From: Spirochaetia bacterium
GTDB taxonomy: Bacteria > Spirochaetota > Spirochaetia > Treponematales > Breznakiellaceae
Direction: 5' to 3'
NCBI GenBank assembly: GCA_026002025.1
Contig: BOAU01000091.1
Location: 1 to 7,327, forward strand
DNA length: 7,327 bases
Position 1 is the stretch's first letter; each line of letters opens with the position of its first letter. The position numbers and the translations under genes were made by a program. This document shows positions 1 through 3,905 of the stretch, in pieces. The notes below the pieces were generated by a model. That model was not told the origin of the DNA, made no database searches, and was given only the letters and a program-made list of their open reading frames with translations.

Positions 1-412
1 CCCCCACCCGCTGCCCCGCCTCTTCCGCAGAAAAGGCCACCAGAGCGGCGGCAAAACTCCCCTGCTCAAAGCGATTTACAATCGCACGATTCATGGGAAT
101 CACAGGGTTTACTGTCCCAGAATTTTCCGATGCCCCGCCGGTATGCATTGAAGCGGAAGTATCCAGAATGATGAAAACCGTGAGTTCCCGCTCTTCCCGG
201 TACATTTTGACGTAGGGGGTGCCGAAGCGGGCGCTGGCGTTCCAGTCGATGGAGCGCACATCATCCCCAATCTCGTAATGCCGGGCCTCGTCAAATTCGA
301 TGCCCTGGCCCTTGAAGACCGAACGATAATCCCCGGCGAGAAGATCCTCCGCAAGGCCGCTGGCGGTGATGGGGAAAGAGGTGATTTTGCGGAGCAGTTC
401 CCGGCGGTCCAT
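1..412 (-). CDS. DUF58 domain protein, 3' end outside window (partial)
   Basis: The frame is open from an ATG at 412 to the left edge (137 codons), so the C-terminal part is missing. DUF58 proteins usually partner MoxR ATPases and carry a VWA-like fold; their biochemical role is mostly unsettled. The family signature is clear: GxEFDEARHY at residues 37-46, GDDVRSIDW at 49-57, SARFG at 60-64, VKMYREERE at 68-76, and a metal-site-like D-T-S-A-S at 84-88 followed by Met. Later residues (about 119-137, AAALVAFSAEEAGQRVG) resume the usual DUF58 pattern. Between them, residues about 92-116 look like an extra segment, and its DNA is more AT-rich and palindromic than its flanks. The start lies 12 bases after the MoxR stop and in the same frame. 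I see no strong Shine-Dalgarno there, so translation is probably coupled to moxR. Family assignment is confident; function is inferred. Confidence 0.9.
   Translation of the reverse strand, partial: MDRRELLRKITSFPITASGLAEDLLAGDYRSVFKGQGIEFDEARHYEIGDDVRSIDWNASARFGTPYVKMYREERELTVFIILDTSASMHTGGASENSGTVNPVIPMNRAIVNRFEQGSFAAALVAFSAEEAGQRVG
71..118. repeat. palindrome-rich, AT-richer in-frame segment inside the DUF58 gene
   Basis: Inside the DUF58 gene, just after the D-x-S-x-S motif, the DNA holds nested inverted repeats: GCGATT-tac-AATCGC at 71-85, AATCG-ca-CGATT at 80-91, and ACAG-6 nt-CTGT at 102-115. The frame stays open across it. It encodes residues of about 98-114 that do not fit the DUF58 pattern I know. 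It could be a small palindromic insertion tolerated in frame, or only a lineage-specific loop. Confidence 0.4.
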
Positions 413-424
413 ATCGGCAACGGC

Positions 425-1480
425 TTAGGGCTGGGGAACAAAGGCCAAAAGCCGGGAGATCACCGTATCCGTGTCCAGGCCGTCCGCTTCGGCTTCGTAG
501 GAAAGGACGATCCGGTGCCGCAAAACGGGATAGGCCGCGGCCTTGACATCATCGGGGGTAACGAAAGTGCGGCCATCGAAAAGGGCCATGATCCGGGCAA
601 TGCGGTGCAGGGCGATGGTCCCCCGGGGGGAGGCCCCAAAGGAAATGTACCGGTAGATGCCCTCGGAAGCGGCGGCGGGGGTATGGGCAACGGGCTTTCC
701 GGCGGAACCGGAATGTCCCGCAGGGGGCCGGGTGGCGGTTACCGCCGCAACGATGTAGCGCTCGATCCCCTCGTCCATGCGGACCGCCTCTGCCGCGGAT
801 CGGAGGAATGCAAGGGCCTCGTGGTTCAGTACAGGCCGCAGGGGGACGGCGCCGGGGGTATGGATGGCAGCATTTTCAGCCTGCCCCGGTATTGCCAGGG
901 GGGCGGCCTGTTTCAAAATACGGATCTCCTCATCCGGGGACGGATAGGTCACCAGCAGTTTGAGGAGGAACCGGTCCAGTTCAGCCTCGGGCAGGGCATA
1001 GGTCCCCTCATGTTCAATGGGGTTCTGGGTTGCAAGCACGAAAAAAGGCTCAGGCAGGGCATAGCTGTTTTCCCCGATAGTCACCTGGGCTTCCTGCATG
1101 GCCTCAAGCAGGGCGGACTGGACCTTGGCGGGGGCCCGGTTGATCTCGTCGGCCAGGATCACATTGGCAAAAACCGGGCCCTTCCGCACCGAAAAAGTCC
1201 CGGAGCCCTGTTCCCAAATCAGGGTGCCGGTAAGATCCGCGGGAAGCAGGTCCGGGGTAAACTGTATCCGCTTGAAAAGCAGTGCCGTAATATCCGCAAG
1301 GGCCTTTACCGCCATGGTCTTTGCCAGCCCCGGCACCCCCTCCAGGAGTATGTGCCCCCCGGCAATCAGCGCCGCAAGGAGCCCGTCTATCATTGCCTGC
1401 TGGCCCACGATGCGTTTTGCAAGTTCCTGCCGACAGACATTGAGCAAGTCCGCCGCCTGAGCGGAGTCCCTTTCATTCAT
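425..1480 (-). CDS. moxR: MoxR-family AAA+ ATPase
   Basis: This is a 351-residue MoxR-type AAA+ ATPase, a chaperone-like ATPase thought to help assemble or activate VWA/DUF58 partners. Walker A is GVPGLAKT (48-55), Walker B is ILADE (108-112), sensor 1 is ATQN (150-153), the arginine-finger region is ELDRF (167-171), and the C-terminal GASPRG (282-287) begins the sensor 2 region. The N-terminal IVGQQAMIDGLLAAL is also typical. A stretch rich in Gly, Ala, Pro and Ser at about 252-274 lies before YISFGASPRG. Most relatives go from the ATR motif to this motif with few residues, so it looks like an insertion and makes the protein slightly long. I chose the ATG at 1480. An upstream TTG at 1540 would add 20 residues that are not MoxR-like and would reach into the neighbouring inverted-repeat element. 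The DUF58 gene follows after 12 bases, forming the common moxR-DUF58 operon pair. Confidence 0.95.
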   Translation of the reverse strand: MNERDSAQAADLLNVCRQELAKRIVGQQAMIDGLLAALIAGGHILLEGVPGLAKTMAVKALADITALLFKRIQFTPDLLPADLTGTLIWEQGSGTFSVRKGPVFANVILADEINRAPAKVQSALLEAMQEAQVTIGENSYALPEPFFVLATQNPIEHEGTYALPEAELDRFLLKLLVTYPSPDEEIRILKQAAPLAIPGQAENAAIHTPGAVPLRPVLNHEALAFLRSAAEAVRMDEGIERYIVAAVTATRPPAGHSGSAGKPVAHTPAAASEGIYRYISFGASPRGTIALHRIARIMALFDGRTFVTPDDVKAAAYPVLRHRIVLSYEAEADGLDTDTVISRLLAFVPQP

Positions 1481-1486
1481 AAAGTA

Positions 1487-1515
1487 ATTGTAGCGGGATG
1501 AAGGGGCTGACACAA
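1487..1515 (-). promoter_or_regulatory. possible moxR promoter giving a leaderless transcript
   Basis: On the minus strand TTGTGT (1515-1510) and TACAAT (1492-1487) are separated by 17 bases, and TACAAT ends six bases before the moxR ATG at 1480. There is no Shine-Dalgarno sequence between them. With this spacing transcription would start at or within a base or two of the ATG. The -35 match to TTGACA is only 3 of 6, so this is a candidate and not proof. Confidence 0.4.
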
Positions 1516-1534
1516 GCGAAAGCTGCCACAGAGG

Positions 1535-1771
1535 CAGCAATTCTCATTTTAGCCTTCTAAATTTAACCACAGACCTCACGGACAACACGGACGAAGACAG
1601 TAATAGAGTATGGATACAGAAAAGTTATGAATTATTTAGGGACAACCGGGCTTAAATTGGGTTTTCTAATAAATTTTTATGCGTTCTCCAAGGCGAAAAT
1701 CATAAGGATCGTCCGTTAATCTGTCTGTGAGGGTCGGTGTGGTCCGTGGTTTTCCAAAATGAGAATTACTG
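1535..1771. mobile_element. inverted-repeat element carrying a GxxExxY gene remnant
   Basis: The ends are inverted copies of CAG[C/T]AATTCTCATTTT (1535-1550 and 1756-1771): 16 bases with one mismatch, including a perfect 12-base core. Inside them lie second, imperfect inverted arms of the type AACCAC[A/G]GACC..CAC.GAC, at about 1565-1592 on the left and 1724-1752 on the right. The middle holds the C-terminal remnant of a GxxExxY gene. Tandem ACCACGGAC-like motifs flanking GxxExxY genes are, as I recall, common in genomes with many copies of this family. The size (237 bp), the terminal repeats and the decayed cargo suggest a deleted, MITE-like copy of a dispersed element. It sits directly upstream of the moxR promoter and fills most of the 400-base gap between moxR and the next gene. 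No target-site duplication is obvious. Confidence 0.6.
1610..1719 (+). pseudogene. GxxExxY-family protein, C-terminal remnant
   Basis: A short frame from the ATG at 1610 reads MDTEKVMNYLGTTGLKLGFL and continues INF. This matches the conserved end of GxxExxY proteins (TIGR04256, PDDEXK-like), where relatives have a stretch like V-x-NYL-x-TGLKLG-x-LINF. After the T-run near 1674-1679, a frame offset by one base reads AFSKAKIIRIVR and ends at TAA 1717-1719, again like the family's basic I-x-R-I-V ending. Full-length members are about 120-130 residues. Here the N-terminal two-thirds, including the GxxExxY motif, is missing and the rest appears frameshifted. It is therefore a dead remnant. The family call comes from remembered motif pattern, not a search. 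The frame across the T-run depends on my base count. Confidence 0.65.
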
Positions 1772-1797
1772 TTAAACGCCTATGGTGACTGGCAAAA

Positions 1798-1902
1798 TCA
1801 CACTTCTGCATCAAAGATATATTGAATACTTGCGTTAATATTGGCGATATAGTTTTTCGGTAGCATTGACACCAATTCGGTCAGCCGTGATTTATCAATT
1901 CT
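1798..1902 (-). pseudogene. orphan coding fragment downstream of the 76-codon gene
   Basis: In a frame offset from the gene at 1881-2111, the minus strand reads RRIDKSRLTELVSMLPKNY and continues through IANINASIQYIFDAEV to a TGA at 1800-1798. Its composition (L-x-x-L-x-x-LP-x-x-Y ... SIQYIFD) looks like the end of a real alpha-helical protein. It has no good start and overlaps the end of the upstream gene. It may be the tail of a downstream gene whose start was deleted, or the original C-terminus of the upstream gene after a frameshift. I do not recognise the family. Only the 1781-1880 region around it lacks any other feature. Confidence 0.3.
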
Positions 1903-2111
1903 TCTCCGGAAATCGCCTCGGCCTGTGCCAGCGTTAAACCGGGGTCAAGGGATGATCCCTCCCGCGCGTAGACTGCATTCAGACGAGAGGTTACCATGTC
2001 GCTTTCAGCGCTTGTCTCCGGCGCAAACCGGATGAGGCTCATAGCCGCTAAATCCCGCAAGAGCCGAAAGGCGGCAGTATCAACAATTTCAATGGTTACT
2101 GTTTGGTTCAT
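1881..2111 (-). CDS. small protein of unknown function, possible antitoxin
   Basis: This is a 76-residue acidic protein beginning MNQTVTIEIVDTAAFRLLRDL and ending EAISGEELINHG. An N-terminal beta-like VTIEIVD segment is followed by a predicted helix (residues about 10-24), then a polar linker and a second helix around 58-73. Small Treponema proteins of this layout often precede toxin genes, and the neighbouring relB-yoeB and hicB-hicA modules make an antitoxin role plausible, but no family-defining motif is visible. I chose the ATG at 2111 over an upstream ATG at 2147, because that longer start would translate through the TATAAT promoter-like hexamer. No Shine-Dalgarno sequence precedes the chosen ATG. 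No intact toxin follows; only an unassigned fragment lies downstream (1798-1902). Confidence 0.6.
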   Translation of the reverse strand: MNQTVTIEIVDTAAFRLLRDLAAMSLIRFAPETSAESDMVTSRLNAVYAREGSSLDPGLTLAQAEAISGEELINHG

Positions 2112-2117
2112 TGTTTT

Positions 2118-2147
2118 ATTATAGTTTGAAATATAAAACTGGTGCAA
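2118..2147 (-). promoter_or_regulatory. possible promoter, leaderless geometry, for the 76-codon gene
   Basis: A perfect TATAAT (2123-2118) lies six bases before the ATG at 2111. An 18-base spacer separates it from TTGCAC (2147-2142), which matches TTGACA at 3 of 6 positions. There is no room for a Shine-Dalgarno sequence. The distance from hexamer to ATG is the same as at the moxR start. Confidence 0.5.
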
Positions 2148-2153
2148 GCTCTT

Positions 2154-2175
2154 TGGTACGACAAACGCATGAAAA
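2154..2175 (+). repeat. left copy of a 22-base inverted repeat flanking relB-yoeB
   Basis: The sequence TGGtACGACAAAC followed by gCATGAAAA matches the reverse complement of 2813-2834 at 20 of 22 positions (lower-case bases differ). In one plus-strand frame it reads LWYDKRMKK; the other copy reads VWHDKHMKT on the minus strand, so both could come from the same lost coding sequence. Just before it, CAAGCTCTTTGG (2145-2156) recurs exactly at 2771-2782. Confidence 0.5.
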
Positions 2176-2213
2176 AATTTCTTAACTATTTAATCCTAAA
2201 AATGTGACAGTAA

Positions 2214-2397
2214 TTAAGTATCCCGGTAGTGGGAGCCGCATTGGACAATCTCCATACGATTGTCATATATACGATAAATTATACGGTTACCGTCATCAAT
2301 TCTGCGGCTCCAGTAACCGGCATATTCGTGCTTAAGCGGTTCAGGTTTGCCAATAAACATACTCTTCCCAGGAAGCATCAGTCCAGGATTTAATCAT
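2214..2397 (-). pseudogene. yoeB: YoeB-family mRNA interferase toxin, internally deleted
   Basis: The start is ATG at 2397, overlapping the end of the antitoxin gene by eight bases, the usual coupled TA arrangement. The first frame reads MIKSWTDASWEEYVYWQT and hits TGA at 2343-2341. A frame offset by one base then reads GKPEPLKHEYAGYWSRRI and continues DDGNRIIYRIYDN...CGSHYRDT to TAA 2216-2214. Together these are the N- and C-terminal parts of a YoeB RNase (E. coli YoeB is 84 residues), which cuts mRNA at the ribosome. About 25 residues between WQ and GKPEP are missing. The residues corresponding to catalytic Glu46, Arg65, His83 and Tyr84 are still present in the second half (PEP, NRIIY, SHY), but that half has no start. 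Both halves share ATTGGCAAA at the junction (2354-2346), consistent with deletion between short direct repeats. The toxin is almost certainly inactive. Confidence 0.9.
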
Positions 2398-2647
2398 CCT
2401 CATCTTCTATCAATTCGTGGACTGTTCCGCCGGTCTCTTCCATTTGTTTTATAGAAGCCCGTAACCGGGCTTGATTTTCCGGGGAATAAAAGGGGTCGGC
2501 CCGCAGTTCAAAGGGGATTCCGTTACGGTGAACCACCTGTTTCAGGAAAATGGTGGTCGCCGCCGAAAGGCTCAGTCCGATATAGTCCAAAACATTTTCC
2601 GCCTGTTCCTTGAGGGTATCATCAACCCGGATATTTAAATTTGCCAT
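2390..2647 (-). CDS. relB: RelB/DinJ-family antitoxin
   Basis: This 85-residue protein matches the RelB/DinJ ribbon-helix-helix antitoxins. It has an N-terminal DNA-binding strand ANLNIRVDD (2-10), helices around 11-23 and 26-38 (SAATTIFLKQVV), then RNGIPFELRA (about 41-50), the hallmark that ends the DNA-binding domain. An acidic C-terminal tail (EETGGTVHELIEDEDD) normally wraps the toxin. Such antitoxins bind and silence a RelE/YoeB-type toxin and repress their own operon. The gene is intact: the start ATG 2647 has GGAGG six bases upstream (2658-2654) and a good promoter. The following yoeB overlaps it by eight bases but is broken, so the antitoxin has no visible cognate target here. It may persist as a regulator, as protection against a related toxin elsewhere, or because loss is neutral. 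Confidence 0.9.
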   Translation of the reverse strand: MANLNIRVDDTLKEQAENVLDYIGLSLSAATTIFLKQVVHRNGIPFELRADPFYSPENQARLRASIKQMEETGGTVHELIEDEDD

Positions 2648-2656
2648 TTAGGGCCT

Positions 2657-2671
2657 CCATAATCAATATGG
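2657..2671. promoter_or_regulatory. candidate operator for relB autoregulation
   Basis: The sequence CCATA-ATCAA-TATGG is a palindrome with perfect five-base arms. It overlaps the -10 hexamer and touches the relB Shine-Dalgarno sequence, the expected place for a RelB/DinJ dimer to bind and repress. Sequence alone cannot show binding. Confidence 0.4.
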
Positions 2672-2693
2672 TCCTTATTTTCGGAAATGTCAA
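2665..2693 (-). promoter_or_regulatory. sigma-70 type promoter of the relB-yoeB operon
   Basis: A perfect TTGACA (2693-2688) is followed, after 17 bases, by CATATT (2670-2665; 4 of 6 match to TATAAT). The relB Shine-Dalgarno sequence GGAGG follows at 2658-2654 and the ATG at 2647. Transcription would start around 2658-2660, giving a very short leader. Confidence 0.65.
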
Positions 2694-2812
2694 TACAAAA
2701 TACGAATAATGACGGTGTTTGACGAAGGCAACGCTGGGATAAGGCCCGGCGCCTCTATCGCCCGAAAGGTCAAGCTCTTTGGGGAGCGCAAACGGTGCTA
2801 GACGCCTATGCG

Positions 2813-2834
2813 TTTTCATGTGTTTGTCGTGCCA
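2813..2834 (-). repeat. right copy of a 22-base inverted repeat flanking relB-yoeB
   Basis: This pairs with 2154-2175 (20 of 22 bases in inverted orientation). The stretch 2694-2896 between the relB promoter and hicB holds no convincing gene. A minus-strand open frame through it (starting near 2840) reads VWHDKHMKTHRRLAPFAL and continues, but it runs through the relB promoter and Shine-Dalgarno into relB. I read it as a remnant or as dispersed-repeat DNA. ACGCCTATG at 2802-2810 also recurs at 1775-1783. Confidence 0.5.
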
Positions 2835-2896
2835 CACCACTATAGACCGGAAACCCCATTCCTATTATTATTGAGCATAAGGGAGATGTTAGCAAT

Positions 2897-3085
2897 ATGA
2901 AATTACAATATACCTATGAACCGGATGGGAAATTTTTATTCGGCTGGTTATTGGACTACCCGGAACATCCAACACAGGGAATAGATGTAAAAGACCTGGA
3001 AGCTCATCTTGCCGAAATTTACGGCTGGATAAAGGATGGAACCCTGGAAGTTGAAAAGCATCCGGTATTAGAGGTTGCCGGGTGA
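2897..3085 (+). CDS. hicB: HicB-family antitoxin (short form)
   Basis: This 62-residue protein fits the short HicB-like antitoxins, which have a single degraded RNase-H-like fold and no C-terminal DNA-binding domain. Visible signature: KLQYTYEPDG, then FLFGWLLDYPEHPTQGID (about 13-30), a helix DLEAHLAEIYGWIKDG (about 33-48) and a final strand around LEVEKH. HicB neutralises HicA, an mRNA-cleaving double-stranded-RNA-binding-like toxin. The ATG at 2897 is preceded by GGGAG about 10 bases upstream. I see no clear promoter. The stop overlaps the start of a hicA remnant (GTGA, 3082-3085), the normal coupled order for this HicB type. The gene looks intact while its toxin does not. Confidence 0.85.
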   Translation: MKLQYTYEPDGKFLFGWLLDYPEHPTQGIDVKDLEAHLAEIYGWIKDGTLEVEKHPVLEVAG

Positions 3086-3123
3086 AACGTAATGACTTAT
3101 TACAAAAAGAATTAGGAAAATAA
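3082..3123 (+). pseudogene. hicA: HicA toxin, truncated to its first 13 codons
   Basis: A GTG at 3082, overlapping the hicB stop by four bases, starts a frame reading (M)KRNDLLQKELGK and then TAA at 3121-3123. HicA toxins begin with this kind of KR-x-DL-x-x-x-L sequence and run to about 60-80 residues, with a catalytic His in a G-x-H motif soon after. Everything after the first helix is missing, including the His. The next gene, convergent, ends only 11 bases downstream, so the deletion breakpoint probably lies at about 3116-3134. The toxin must be inactive. Confidence 0.8.
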
Positions 3124-3134
3124 CCAATTTGATG

Positions 3135-3722
3135 TCAGGCGCCCCTGCGTTTCCCTTCTGGCGCCGACACCCGTCCGTGAGCCCAGCAGAAAAAATCTTC
3201 CAGTTCAATGCATGTAAGGCCTGAGTTAGCAAGACTGCGGGGTAGATCTACTTTTTTTATCTTCTTTCCATAAGGTGTGTGAATAACGCACCGTGATACT
3301 TCGCCGCAGAGGTTTCTAAAGCCCGTCCAGGCGCCTCCGTGGAGGTAGATGTATTCCGGTTCCAGGTCAAGATGAAACCCGATTAACAGGGCGAGGGCAT
3401 ACAGGTTCACTTCCCCAATACCGGGGACTCTTTGTGCATGGAGTATTTTCATGAGGGCATCAAAATCGGCGGCCTTTACGATGACAGGCAGTGCTTTTTG
3501 GAGCCGGGTATTTAATTTACGGAGGGTCTGCGGACGTATCCTGTTTAGCCAGGGTTTGCCCACTTCTTTGTTACAGAAGTCTGTTATTTCACCGGGAATT
3601 GCGGCTTTGGATGGCGTTTCTTTTTCTAGCTTCTGAATATACCAAGGGAGGCATGTTGTTTTTTTAAACCCTCCCCATTTTTTATATTTAGCAATCAGAT
3701 CTTTCAGCCGGGCATCGTCCAT
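3135..3722 (-). CDS. uncharacterised protein with helix-hairpin-helix-like motif
   Basis: This is a 195-residue soluble protein without signal peptide. The central part (about 110-145) reads VPGIGEVNLYALALLIGFHL and then DLEPEYIYLHGGAWTGFRNL. I recognise this as similar to a family of conserved hypothetical proteins with a pattern like GIG-x-x-x-x-Y-x-x-A-x-x-IG ... P-x-x-VYLH-x-G. The GIG portion resembles the hairpin of HhH DNA-binding proteins, but no glycosylase catalytic Asp or iron-sulphur cysteine set is evident, so function is unknown. The start ATG 3722 is chosen because AGGAG (3736-3732) precedes it; a longer frame back to 3896 would translate through four hairpins and is unlikely. 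The last 15 or so residues (AHGRVSAPEGKRRGA) are basic, lie next to the hicA deletion point, and may be an altered tail. It follows the lipoprotein gene on the same strand but is separated by a terminator-like hairpin. Confidence 0.75.
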   Translation of the reverse strand: MDDARLKDLIAKYKKWGGFKKTTCLPWYIQKLEKETPSKAAIPGEITDFCNKEVGKPWLNRIRPQTLRKLNTRLQKALPVIVKAADFDALMKILHAQRVPGIGEVNLYALALLIGFHLDLEPEYIYLHGGAWTGFRNLCGEVSRCVIHTPYGKKIKKVDLPRSLANSGLTCIELEDFFCWAHGRVSAPEGKRRGA

Positions 3723-3746
3723 ACTTCGCTTCTCCTCACAAAATAA

Positions 3747-3785
3747 CGGGAGGGGTCTTAGCCCACAAGGGCCGTTCCCCTCCCG
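3747..3785 (-). terminator. nested stem-loop, likely terminator or attenuator
   Basis: The arms CGGGAGGGG (3747-3755) and CCCCTCCCG (3777-3785) form a perfect nine-base stem; an inner GCCC-acaa-GGGC (3761-3772) can pair as well. On the minus strand the stem is followed by TTATTTTGT, a loose U-tract, and only then by the Shine-Dalgarno sequence of the gene at 3135-3722. It could stop transcripts from the lipoprotein operon, or attenuate expression of the downstream gene. Confidence 0.55.
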
Positions 3786-3797
3786 CATCTGCATTTT

Positions 3798-3892
3798 GCG
3801 GCGGGCCGTATCGCCCACCGCTTGATATGCGGCGGGGGCTCTCTCGCTCCCCGCCGCATCCAATGACGGCTTGCGTGAAAACCACGCAAGCC
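3798..3892. repeat. three further tandem hairpins in the 3723-3905 gap
   Basis: In order: GCGGcGGGC/GCCCaCCGC (3798-3806 with 3813-3821, one mismatch); ATGCGGCGGGG/CCCCGCCGCAT (3827-3837 with 3849-3859, 11 perfect pairs); and GGCTTGCGTG/CACGCAAGCC (3868-3877 with 3883-3892, 10 perfect pairs, five-base loop). With the stem at 3747-3785 this makes four hairpins in under 150 bases, directly after the lipoprotein stop at 3906. None of these three has a strong U-tract, so RNA-stabilising, processing or REP-like roles are as likely as termination. Confidence 0.6.
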
Positions 3893-3905
3893 CCAAAAAC
3901 CCGCC

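Noticed and set aside
109..441. Minus-strand 110-codon frame
   Set aside because: It overlaps the DUF58 gene in another frame, and the DUF58 frame carries the conserved motifs.
278..1501. Plus-strand 407-codon open frame
   Set aside because: It is the antisense shadow of the MoxR and DUF58 genes in GC-rich DNA. Its product is a Gly-rich sequence without domain, and the minus strand has unmistakable Walker and sensor motifs.
1481..1540. TTG start for MoxR, 20 residues longer
   Set aside because: The extra residues are not MoxR-like, there is no Shine-Dalgarno sequence, and the codons run through a promoter-like sequence and into the inverted-repeat element.
2214..2397. Programmed frameshift making active YoeB
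   Set aside because: Even with a shift, about 25 internal residues would be missing, so a working toxin fold is unlikely.
2622..2840. Minus-strand 72-codon frame upstream of relB
   Set aside because: It overlaps the relB promoter, Shine-Dalgarno and start codon. No family is recognisable, so it is at best a remnant.
3723..3896. 58-residue N-terminal extension of the HhH-motif protein
   Set aside because: It would be translated from the hairpin belt, and a good Shine-Dalgarno sequence sits before the internal ATG at 3722.
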